A DNA stretch of 64,000 nt, from contig CAJNDS010002267.1 in NCBI GenBank assembly GCA_905221605.1, positions 365,001 through 429,000 on the forward strand, written 5' to 3'. The DNA is from Symbiodinium natans (taxonomy: Eukaryota > Sar > Dinophyceae > Suessiales > Symbiodiniaceae). The stretch's first letter is position 1; the number at the start of each line of letters is the position of its first letter. Shown here in pieces: positions 46,112-54,547 of this stretch. The notes below the pieces were generated by a model. The model did not search any database. It was not told the DNA's origin and saw only the letters and a list, made by a program, of their open reading frames with translations. Made by a program: the position numbers and the translations under genes.

Positions 46112-47335
46112 ATGCCTTCTCCTAAGCGATGGCTCCAACCTGCCTCGGATGGTGGACAGAATGGTGGAGCTGGAAATGGTGCAGCTGAGTCTCTGGGTGA
46201 AAGATCGGTGCTGGAAGAGGTGATTCCCGGCGCTGAAGAACATCTGGAAGAAGCCTTGGTTGCGGAAAGCCCCAATGTGGGTATGAATCCCAATGTGGAT
46301 ATGGTTAGCAATGCTGAAGCTGAAGGACGTGCTGTCTCTGTATCGCCAAAGCCTGGTGAAAAAAGGAACTGGGACGCGACTGGTGGTATAGATCGTGAAA
46401 TGGAGGTGACTGTTTTACGAGTGTTACAAAAACACGGGTATCAGCCGTCGGCTTCGACTTCGGGTCGAATGGTAGACCAAGGGTCTCAGACCGATCTGAT
46501 TGGAGAAGTGCTGCAAGCGGCCAGGAGGCCTCTGAACAAGATCAAAAGGGATCCATCTTCGAGTTCCCAAGGTGGTGGAAGCGGTCACGAACAGAAGGGT
46601 GCGGACAGCTTTGAAGCTGCACCAGCTGCTGAATACGCCATGGGGGAGGAGGAGATCCTACAGATGGAGGCTGAAAGGTTGCGACAGTTGTCAGAAGAAG
46701 AGGACGAGATGCGTCAGGTCTCTGAAAGGGATGGTTTTCGGAAAGATGAGCATCTGATCCAAGCGTGTGATGGCACAATGTGGGAATGGCACCTCCATGA
46801 GGATGGGAGACAATATTATTACTGCCTGGATACGCAGGAAAGCAAGTGGACATTGCCGGTTGTAGGTGAAAAGATGAAGAGTGACGAGGTGGTTGGGTCT
46901 CCTTCGGGCAATGGGCTGGAAATGGAGGCTACACTGGGTTCTTCATCCTCTACTCCGAAGACTGAGTCTACGAGGGCATTCCAGGGTAGTGTAAATAGTT
47001 TAGGTGAAAAAGATTTTTCCTCTACTATCAGGAATAACGATAGCGGTCCTGGGGCTGGTGGTGACGCCCCGACCTCGGGTTCTCCTGATGAGGAGGAGAT
47101 TCCTGGAAACCGAGCAGACATCGCTGGAGCTCAACATCTGGATCGGGAAGGAATGGGAGCGCTTTCTGAGGGTGTGGCAGCGGTGGAATCGGTAGGTCCA
47201 GAAGAAAAAATTCCCAATGGAGATCGGAACTGTGTCGGCTGCAGAAGAGCGAGTGGTGGATGTGGTACCTGTCGTTCAGGAAGGTGGTCCTGGAGATTCG
47301 GAAGACGGAGGGAAAAAGTTGTGTGTCGCGACTGA
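46112..47335 (+). CDS. Element ORF1: acidic protein with WW domain
   Basis: 407 residues, acidic and low-complexity at the start, with a WW domain near residues 224-249: W224, the YYY patch, W246 and P249 are in place (DGRQYYYCLDTQESKWTLP). WW domains bind proline-rich peptides. The ATG lies 68 nt after the LTR. The last 46 residues turn Arg/Cys-rich and look foreign, while the +1 frame from about 47196 (ORF2) keeps the acidic composition. The native protein probably passes from ORF1 into ORF2 near the A6 run at 47205-47210, by an indel or a programmed frameshift. It occupies the gag position of the element. Confidence 0.65.
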   Translation: MPSPKRWLQPASDGGQNGGAGNGAAESLGERSVLEEVIPGAEEHLEEALVAESPNVGMNPNVDMVSNAEAEGRAVSVSPKPGEKRNWDATGGIDREMEVTVLRVLQKHGYQPSASTSGRMVDQGSQTDLIGEVLQAARRPLNKIKRDPSSSSQGGGSGHEQKGADSFEAAPAAEYAMGEEEILQMEAERLRQLSEEEDEMRQVSERDGFRKDEHLIQACDGTMWEWHLHEDGRQYYYCLDTQESKWTLPVVGEKMKSDEVVGSPSGNGLEMEATLGSSSSTPKTESTRAFQGSVNSLGEKDFSSTIRNNDSGPGAGGDAPTSGSPDEEEIPGNRADIAGAQHLDREGMGALSEGVAAVESVGPEEKIPNGDRNCVGCRRASGGCGTCRSGRWSWRFGRRREKVVCRD

Positions 47336-50300
47336 GGAGGTCTCTTCGTTTGGTGCCAAGATTCCTGCCATTCAAAGGGAAAAAGAAGCTTCTGGAATAG
47401 CTGGAGACACGGAAGATCTGAAAGATGAGGCCTGGAGCGCCAATGATGCGCGGGTCGATGCGCCAGATAATACCTGGAGTGCGAAGGAAGCACGGGTTGA
47501 GGTGCATATGGTGTTACGTTCCACGGGCGACTGCAACAATGGGGCGCAGGTCTCCGCAGCAGCTGATGATGGAGGTTCACAGGTGGACGCACTGGTGCAA
47601 CCTGAAGTTAGCCGCGAGGAACGAAATAGCAAGGGCTACACCGGAGCCGATGAGGCAGCTGTGGTCAATGATGATGGCAATTCTCCTTTGGAAACCATGG
47701 AACCGAAGGAGCCTGCGGTGGAAGAAAGTGTGCCTGCCGTGGATGATCAACTCAATCGCCCTGCAGTGGAAGAAAATTTGCCTGCTGCAGAAGGTGTGAC
47801 AAAGGACTCCAATGATGGGTCCACTCCCATGAAGGGAGAAGTGTTGCCGTCTGGAAGTTCGCCGGAAGTCGACACCGAGCGAACTGCAGCAGATGAGGCA
47901 AAGCCTTTGGCGGAAAAAAAGGGAGGTCCTGAAATCCAGGAGCACAAAGGAGATGAGCCTGTGGGACTCGTGGAGCAGGACGAGCAGTGTGACCCAAAGG
48001 TGAAGACAAAGGATGCGCCAGGAGCCGATGATACGGAGGTGGTTTCTGAAGAGCATGCAAAGGAAGTGCCCCGAGCGGGAGCCTTGGAATCACCTGGGAA
48101 CCATTGCTATCAAGAGGGAGATGAGATCATGGGTCTAGTGCGCTGCATCAATGGGTATGGAGCTTTTTTGGACCTTGGTGATTTGAATGTATTGATTCCT
48201 GCAGAAGGGAACAATACGTGTCAGTTCAGATTTGGTGATACTGTCAATGGAACAGTGAAACGAGTGGAAGATGATGGTACCATAATCCTGGACACCTTTC
48301 TGGTTTTGGAAGAGGACGTGGAGGACTCTTCCTCGACGCTGCGGAAATGGAAACCCAGCGACTGGAGTACGTGGTGGACGGATTCATGGTATGCTGGTCA
48401 ATGGTACCAAGATTCCAACGGTCAATGGGACTGGAAACAGGAGGAAGAGCAATCCGATGAAGGGCTTGTGGTACAGGAGTTATCCTCAGAAGAACGAGAG
48501 GAAAGGCAACTTTATGGAGAAAAGATCTACAAAGCTCTTCTGGAGAATGGAAACGAAGATGAGGCCTATGTTGGCAAAATCACTGGGATGCTGTTGGGTC
48601 GCCCGATGGAAGATTTACAGGAGTGTGTTGCAGATCATGCATTCCTCAATGCGGAAGCTCGGCGCGCGTATGGCATCTTGCAAAATGATGGTTGGAAGCC
48701 TGATGGTACAGAAAGCACAGGCTTGGGAAAGTTAACCACTTTTTCCCGAAAACAGTACCACAACGCGCTTTTCGAACTGGCATGCAGAAAAAGGAGATTT
48801 ACTCGACCAGTTGTGGGTGAAGCGGTGGCAACGGTGCTGAATCAAGGGGAAGATGAGTTTTGGAACGCGCTTTGGTTGGACACCAAGCTATTGTTGCAGG
48901 AGCTTGATGGTGCAGTGCAATCCATGAGCAAAAGGGAGAACAAGCCAATGGAAGCCTACATGGACCCTGACCAATACAAAAAGGCTCACATGACTCCACA
49001 AACTGTGTCACCTGGACACAGCAAACTGTGCAAGTTCTTCAATAAGGGAAGGTGTCGCAATGGCGATGGTTGTCCCTATGAGCATCGTCGTTATGGTGAA
49101 GGTTGGCCAGAAGGGGGGTCAACTGATCCAAAGAACAGCCAAGAAGCTGATGATGAGGATGGGAACATCGGTGACCCTCCCACAGAGGAAGGTACAGTGG
49201 ATGAGGCACAGCAGGAGCGGGAGGATTTAGCCTTCCGGGCCAAGTACAATTTTGGCAAAGGTGCATCAAAGGGTGAACCTACGTCGGGTGAGCCAAAAGG
49301 TCGTCTGTGTCTGTATTACAATCAAGGTGGTTGTAAATATGGGACTACATGCAGGTATCTTCACAACGATGACATAGCATTGGAAGGGACTTGGGAGCCC
49401 GGCAAATCTTGGGACAATGCTTCCAGGAAGGCACTAAGGGACGCAGGGTTCCACCATTGCTGTTTCGATTATTACCTCAGAGGACGTTGCCGGAAAGGGT
49501 CAAATTTCTGCAAGTACTCCCACGACGAGATGTCAGATGAGCGGCTGACGCTCCTGAAACACTTGGTACAGGTGGCCAATCAGGTCCGGTTTGAAAAAGA
49601 GAGAGGATGGGAAATTTCGGACAGAAGCACTTTTCAGCCACCTGCGAGTGGGGGAGCTGAATCTTCCTCATCCTCGGCACCAAAAGCGCTGCAAATGGCC
49701 AATGTGTCACAAAAAGAAGGTGAAAAAGGTATTCTGGATGAAGCAGAAGCTGATGAACAAAAGAATTCGGTGGCTGAATCCACTGGTACTCGGCTTCAAA
49801 ATCCGGAGGAGCCAATTGAAAATTGGATGGCTCGCAACGAACACCTGTGGGTGTATACCCCTCATGTAAGTGAGGTGATGATTACGCTTGGTGTGACCAA
49901 TGTGTCGGACTTGCAAGAGTTCATCTTTGTGGAAGATTTGGTTGACAAAGGAATCAACAAAGTGACCGCATGCAAAATTCTGCAATTGGTTGGTGGTGTC
50001 CGATATCGTCCGGGAGGACCGGAAAAAGCAGTTCCTTCCGATGCATCTGTACGGGTACAACAATCTTCTGGGAGCAAAGGAACTGGAAGAGCGGCGGTGC
50101 GAACCCTCACTCAGGTGCGTGAAGCTGAAGACTCCGGTGCAAAAACCATGCCGAGAGGCTCCTATCGGGAGCTTTTTGATAAGGTCAGGTACCGTGATGC
50201 TTGGACGCTTGCGCAGAGGTCTCCGCTGTGCGTACAGAAGCTGCGGTTGGTGGGAGTTGGAATGCCGCCGGTGAACCCGCCAACAAAAAAGTATCGGTCA

Positions 50301-50378
50301 AGATCAAACATCTTATTGGACCCTTTTTGGCAGTCTCTTTGCCCCACAGGCAACTTGCCAACAGCAACCTTCCAATAA
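47217..50378 (+). CDS. Element ORF2: S1 domain and three CCCH zinc fingers
   Basis: 1053 residues. The first 290 are acidic and low-complexity. An S1-type RNA-binding domain follows (about 300-368: EGDEIMGLVRCINGYGAFLD). A Trp-rich stretch, KWKPSDWSTWWTDSWYAGQW, comes next. Three CCCH fingers follow: C-x7-C-x5-C-x3-H at about 605-624 (CKFFNKGRCRNGDGCPYEH) and about 698-717 (CLYYNQGGCKYGTTCRYLH), and C-x8-C-x6-C-x3-H at about 750-771. A helical region near 865-925 resembles a SAM-like fold (inference). S1 and CCCH modules bind RNA, so a nucleocapsid-like role is plausible. The frame is open upstream only to 47196, where it overlaps ORF1. The last 40 residues may be non-native, because the minus-strand block begins there. 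Confidence 0.7.
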   Translation: MEIGTVSAAEERVVDVVPVVQEGGPGDSEDGGKKLCVATEEVSSFGAKIPAIQREKEASGIAGDTEDLKDEAWSANDARVDAPDNTWSAKEARVEVHMVLRSTGDCNNGAQVSAAADDGGSQVDALVQPEVSREERNSKGYTGADEAAVVNDDGNSPLETMEPKEPAVEESVPAVDDQLNRPAVEENLPAAEGVTKDSNDGSTPMKGEVLPSGSSPEVDTERTAADEAKPLAEKKGGPEIQEHKGDEPVGLVEQDEQCDPKVKTKDAPGADDTEVVSEEHAKEVPRAGALESPGNHCYQEGDEIMGLVRCINGYGAFLDLGDLNVLIPAEGNNTCQFRFGDTVNGTVKRVEDDGTIILDTFLVLEEDVEDSSSTLRKWKPSDWSTWWTDSWYAGQWYQDSNGQWDWKQEEEQSDEGLVVQELSSEEREERQLYGEKIYKALLENGNEDEAYVGKITGMLLGRPMEDLQECVADHAFLNAEARRAYGILQNDGWKPDGTESTGLGKLTTFSRKQYHNALFELACRKRRFTRPVVGEAVATVLNQGEDEFWNALWLDTKLLLQELDGAVQSMSKRENKPMEAYMDPDQYKKAHMTPQTVSPGHSKLCKFFNKGRCRNGDGCPYEHRRYGEGWPEGGSTDPKNSQEADDEDGNIGDPPTEEGTVDEAQQEREDLAFRAKYNFGKGASKGEPTSGEPKGRLCLYYNQGGCKYGTTCRYLHNDDIALEGTWEPGKSWDNASRKALRDAGFHHCCFDYYLRGRCRKGSNFCKYSHDEMSDERLTLLKHLVQVANQVRFEKERGWEISDRSTFQPPASGGAESSSSSAPKALQMANVSQKEGEKGILDEAEADEQKNSVAESTGTRLQNPEEPIENWMARNEHLWVYTPHVSEVMITLGVTNVSDLQEFIFVEDLVDKGINKVTACKILQLVGGVRYRPGGPEKAVPSDASVRVQQSSGSKGTGRAAVRTLTQVREAEDSGAKTMPRGSYRELFDKVRYRDAWTLAQRSPLCVQKLRLVGVGMPPVNPPTKKYRSRSNILLDPFWQSLCPTGNLPTATFQ

Positions 50379-50379
50379 A

Positions 50380-51191
50380 TCCGAGTCAGAAGGCCTTTAA
50401 CCAGCAATTGCTGAAGGTCATTCTTCACCGGACAAACATCCAATATCTTCGCACCATCACCACGGAGTTCATTGCTCCCACCTTCTCCTTCTTTTTGGTC
50501 AGTCTCCTCGCCAGAAATTTGTACTGCTCCTTCCGGCGCCGTCTCCTGTCCAGCCACTTCTTGCCCAGGAAGAACTTGAGCGCTTTCAGAGACATTCACC
50601 TGTCCAGCAACACCTTGCCCAGGTAAAACCTCATCCGTGGAGCCCACCGCCAGCGAACCAACCATAACTGAGCCATCCCTTGCTCTTTTCTGAGACTGTT
50701 CAGTTCGACGAGAAGGTTGTGGTAGCGAAAAAAACTTGTGAAGTCACTTCTTGGCGGGTCTCCCCCCGCGACGCTTTGTCGCGCCCTTCGCCAAGGTGAA
50801 CCGATTTTTTCTGCCCGTCATTGGGGCCTGAAGAACCACCCAGCGGAACATTGCCACGAATCGCAGTTCTCTGTGAATCCCTTTCTTGCAAAAAGATTTC
50901 CCTCATACGTTGCGCGGCATTGGTCTCCTCCTCGCTTGAATCGCTTGAGGAAGCGGCATACGAGACCAAAGCCTCCGCCTGTTCATCATCATCCACCACA
51001 TCTGCCCACGCTCTGCTGAACCGATACGACAACCCACCACGAGGCTTCAGTTCCAGTGGCTTCGGCTTTTCCACCACTTCCGCCGGTTGCACTCGTCGTT
51101 GTGACCGAGAGCGTGGCACCTGTCGCACCTGTTTTTTGTCCAGCAAGGGCCTTCCCCTTCTCACAGGGGATCGAAATTTGGTTATTAGCAT
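50380..51191 (-). CDS. Oppositely oriented coding block inside the element
   Basis: From ATG 51191 the minus strand reads an Arg-rich start (RSPVRRGRPLLDKKQVRQ) and an acidic centre (RAWADVVDDDEQAEALVSYA) down to 50700. A second frame then carries on to about 50380 (DGSVMVGSLAVGSTDEVLPG). The frames join across the A7 run at 50728-50734 (T7 on the coding strand), so one protein with a homopolymer indel is likely. It is head-to-head with the plus-strand ORF3 unit, whose ATG at 51190 overlaps this ATG. No family recognised. It could be an inverted piece of an originally continuous plus-strand coding region. Confidence 0.5.
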
Positions 51192-53159
51192 GTCATCCGA
51201 GGGTGCAAGCGAACAGGATGAGAACCTGGCACTGGAGGACGATGCTGATCAGTCAATGGGTGACGGTGCGATGGTGTTATGGTGTATGATCCAAGGACGC
51301 TGATTCAGTCGCCAACAACTGATTGGGTTATGCGTCGCGGTCTGACCGATCGTTCCGTCTGGCCAGCAATGGCGTACATGGCACAGAGGATATGTGCTGA
51401 AATGGTTCAAGTGGATGAAATGAATGCCCAGCTAGGGACTGGAGCACTCCTTTTTCAAAGGAGAGATCAAGGACATTATTGTGACCTGCATCATTCGTTC
51501 CATGACAACCCGTGCTTGCCGGCGGTGGGAAATTATCCTCTTTCGGTGATGGGTGCCTTGTTGTCTCCTGGTCTGGAAGGGGAATTCAAAAATACTGACA
51601 AGTTTGGAACTGCTATGGAGGCAATTGCCTATGATTGGAGTCGCAGTCCAGGCATGGAAGTTCACATTGAACTTATGGCGAGGGTAGCCAAATTGGTTCA
51701 CCCATTCCTGAATCTCGGAGCCCAGGGGTCGGTGATGGTTTCGGAATTTCTCTGGCAGCGCGGGAGGGCCCGGTTGATGGAGTTCCTTCAGGCGGCGACT
51801 TGTGCGGACCAATTGGAGGCTCTCTGGAGAAGGATGGACGACGATGCTGATGAAGAGGTGGATCCTTCGACAGCGGTGCTGGAAGTTCTTGGACCAGAGG
51901 ATGCGGTACTTGATCAAGGGAACAATGAATCCCTTATTCCCATTGAAGATGCTGGAGGTGAGACAAGTGGTGACACTGGAGGGGATGGCAAAGCGCCAGA
52001 AGTTTCTCCGGAAGAGGAGACATCCAGTGGGTCATCAAGACTGGCGGACACAAGGATTTTCTTGTGGTCAGTGTACTCCCGCGTGGCGTCGAATTTCTCT
52101 ATGCAGGACCGCACTACTGGTAAGATCTTTGACAGCACAAAAGGGTATCCTGGTGAAGGACCAAACAATGATGACAATCCTTCCTCTAAGAGGAACTTAC
52201 CCTGGATCTCGGAAGACTACCTCGACGAAGTGGTGTCAAAAAAGATGGAAAGGTCTTCAGATATGGATGGGTTTGTTCCGGGAAGTGAGGGACCATTGGA
52301 AAAGGTAGAGGTGGAGAATGTTACTGCCTCTAAAATTCTTATGGCTCTTTGGAAGAAGGGATATAGAGCTGGGTATAGGAGGTTGTGTCGTTTGAATGCA
52401 TCTGGATGCAAGGTTGGAGCAATGAAACGTCCAATCAAAAGGGCGCAGAAGATTGGCACTAGAAAGGCCTTCACGAAGATGTTCAATGTTTTTGGATCGT
52501 CTCAGCATGGCTCAGGAGTTGGCGGAAAACCAATCATGAAGGTGGTAGGACCAAGGCCAGGTTTTCCAGCTGTACTCCAAGCACCAAATACTGATAGCAC
52601 GTCGGGTGAAGGGAGCAGTTCCCAGGTACATGGCAATGTTCATGTAGAGCACAATCGCCCTATGGACCGGTACGAGGCAGAGCGCTTGGAGAAGAGGAAG
52701 AAGGGCTTCTGCTATTGGTTCGGCAAGGGGAAAGATCGCTGCAAATTTGGTGAAGACTGCAAATTCATCCATTCCGAAGATGATGTGGTGCTACATTCGT
52801 ATTGGTGCAAATACTATGTGGCAGGGAGAGAATGTTTCGCTGGAAAGGATTGTGGGTTCTCGCATGATGCAACTGGTGTGAGGTGCATCCAGTTTGCTCG
52901 GTCTGGGAAGTGTCGTTATGGTGACAGGTGTGTCTTCGAGCATGGTGTTCCGCTGGATGAACAGAGGCCAAGGTCTCCAAGGACGCCCCCAAGGGATGGT
53001 CCAAGGAGAAGTTCTGGTGCAAATGGTGGAGAAAAGGAGATCTCTCCTGAACAGTTCGATGATGGTGGCGATTTCATTTCTGTCCGATGGCAAGCCAGAT
53101 TTGGCTCGAGCAGAGGCGGACCCATTGTTCAAACTCCTGAAGTTCACTGGAGATACTGA
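51190..53159 (+). CDS. Element ORF3: three CCCH zinc fingers
   Basis: A plus unit starts MSSEGASEQDENLALEDDAD at 51190 and shifts frame near 51275-51290. It then runs as a 626-residue frame from 51279. The first half is helical with no named fold (MAYMAQRICAEMVQVDEMNA). Three CCCH fingers lie at about residues 478-500 (C-x9-C-x5-C-x3-H), 510-531 and 536-557 (both C-x8-C-x5-C-x3-H; last CIQFARSGKCRYGDRCVFEH). The native-looking frame leaves this ORF near 53040-53090. It is probably a second RNA-binding protein of the element, similar in plan to ORF2 and perhaps derived from it. Confidence 0.65.
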
Positions 53160-53349
53160 CCAAATGGATCAAGAATGGGTTTCGTGGACCACTGGTATGT
53201 TGACCGTGCTGGAACTTCTCGAAGTAGTGAAGTCGTATGAGGTTTCGCTCGCGGAGGTGGAAGAATGGGTCAATGAGCTGAGGATATGGTACGAGCGAGC
53301 CAATTTGGGAGAAGAAAGGATTCCAAAAGAGGCAAAAAGAGGTCCCTAG
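53060..53349 (+). CDS. Element ORF4: continuation of ORF3 in the +1 frame
   Basis: The +1 frame reads FLSDGKPDLARAEADPLFKL and MDQEWVSWTTGMLTVLELLE, ordinary protein-like sequence, over the end of ORF3 and past its stop at 53157-53159. It ends at TAG 53347-53349. It is either a downstream part of ORF3 reached by a frame change, or an overlapping cistron. Its ATG-bounded frame opens at 52894, but that first part is a shadow of the zinc fingers. Confidence 0.45.
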
Positions 53350-53891
53350 AAAGGGAGTCCAGCAAGGATATTCCTGCCGAAAAAGAAGTGGTTGAGACTT
53401 CGGAGACGGAGGTTGCCGTTGAAGAGGAGAAGAAAAAGGTAAAAAAGAAGAGGAAAGCTGCAGCTATCGAAGATCCTTACACTCTCATGGTTCCAAAGCC
53501 GAAGAAGATGCCGACGATCATTGAGAAGGGTGGATCATCATCCAATGTGGTGGTTTCTGCAGTGGAAAAAGCCTCGAAAACGCGCACAAAGTCAAATGTC
53601 GGTGGAAAGACAAAGAAGAGGGAGAAAAGTCAGAGTCCCAAAAAAGAAGAGGTGGTAATGGTGCAAGGTCCTGAAGAAAAGGATCGTCCATCTGATGCGG
53701 ATGCACCAGTGTCTACCACTGTGAATGCAGAGCTGGGTCAATCTTGCCAAGCGATTGAGGACGCAAAGAGAGAAGGATTGGTATCCTCAATTCAAAGGTG
53801 CGTACAGGATCCTGTTCTTACAGTTTCGGACCTGGAGTATATTCTGCTGCAACTTCACCTCAAGATTGCCAACAATCGGAAAAAGAAGTGA
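53286..53891 (+). CDS. Element ORF5: Lys/Glu-rich tail protein
   Basis: 201 residues in the original ORF3 frame. Mostly Lys/Glu/Ser-rich (EVAVEEEKKKVKKKRKAAAI), ending in a short helical segment (QRCVQDPVLTVSDLEYILLQ). It overlaps ORF4 by about 60 nt. It is likely the natural C-terminal part of the ORF3-ORF4 product, giving a protein of about 900 residues if the frames are joined. The 370 nt after it are non-coding. They include a T run of about 16 ending in AG near 53911-53932. Confidence 0.45.
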   Translation: MVRASQFGRRKDSKRGKKRSLERESSKDIPAEKEVVETSETEVAVEEEKKKVKKKRKAAAIEDPYTLMVPKPKKMPTIIEKGGSSSNVVVSAVEKASKTRTKSNVGGKTKKREKSQSPKKEEVVMVQGPEEKDRPSDADAPVSTTVNAELGQSCQAIEDAKREGLVSSIQRCVQDPVLTVSDLEYILLQLHLKIANNRKKK

Positions 53892-54249
53892 TTGGATGGT
53901 ATGGATGAAGGGATGGTTTTTTTTTTTTTTTAGACAGGTGCGCTGGAACAGCCAATGTGCTGACAATGTGGTGGTTACTATTAAGGGTATGGAAATCCCT
54001 GATAGTAGAAGTCAGTAGCTTTTCGCGTAGCGAAGACCACGGTTTGTGGCGAAGAAGGCCAAGGAGTCTTCAATGATGAGAGGATCCTGGTGAAAAGAGA
54101 TTCTCTGTGGTTAGTGGGTTAGCCAATGTGCTATAATTTCGTCCTGGATGACGTAAAACCATATTGTGCATTTCGAGCAGCTGGCTGCTGCCCTAATGGC
54201 AGTTTTTGGCCAAAAGATCTGCACCTCCAATGTGTCCTAGGAAATCCTA

Positions 54250-54260
54250 GGACAGGGGAG
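54250..54260 (+). other. Polypurine tract with adjacent palindrome
   Basis: GGACAGGGGAG abuts the 3' LTR, where plus-strand priming is expected. It overlaps a palindrome, GTCCTAGGA-AA-TCCTAGGAC, at 54234-54253 that could form a 9-bp hairpin. Confidence 0.55.
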
Positions 54261-54547
54261 TGCGGAGCTGCAATTGGTATTGTAGAAAGGAGTTAGTGTT
54301 GAGGGTTGGAAGGGTCAATGAACCCGGAAATCTTATTTGGCTCAAGATGGCCCAGAGCCGTCCGCTTTTCGTTGAAAAGGTTGTGTCCGTGTGTTGGGTG
54401 TTGGGTCTTGTGGGAGGTAGTAGTCCCGACCCTTCTCCCTTAGCCTTTCCCTCTAGGGTGGGATTCTTTTCTTACTGGTTCGATCTGGGAAATCCATATA
54501 GGCGACTGCTGAGGGTTGGTTCCTGTTCCCTTTCGGTTGCCCCCGTA
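54261..54547 (+). repeat. 3' LTR, 287 bp
   Basis: The second copy of the LTR, with the spliced-leader-like 11-mer at 54336-54346. It is followed by TAGGGTTTAAAG, whose first five bases repeat the TAGGG found just before the 5' LTR. Confidence 0.9.

Larger units (their letters stand above)
45758..54547 (+). mobile_element. LTR retroelement without recognisable pol, about 8.8 kb
   Basis: Bounded by two 287-bp direct repeats (45758-46044 and 54261-54547) that differ at two positions (45794/54297 and 46000/54503). Both flanks show TAGGG, a 5-bp target duplication from insertion into a TTTAGGG tract. A tRNA-like primer-binding site directly follows LTR1 and a purine tract directly precedes LTR2. 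The termini are TG...TA. The interior has several coding frames with WW, S1 and CCCH zinc-finger domains. I find no protease DSG/DTG motif, no integrase and no YVDD-type reverse transcriptase, so it is presumably mobilised by another element's enzymes. The near-identical LTRs imply recent insertion. Confidence 0.85.
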
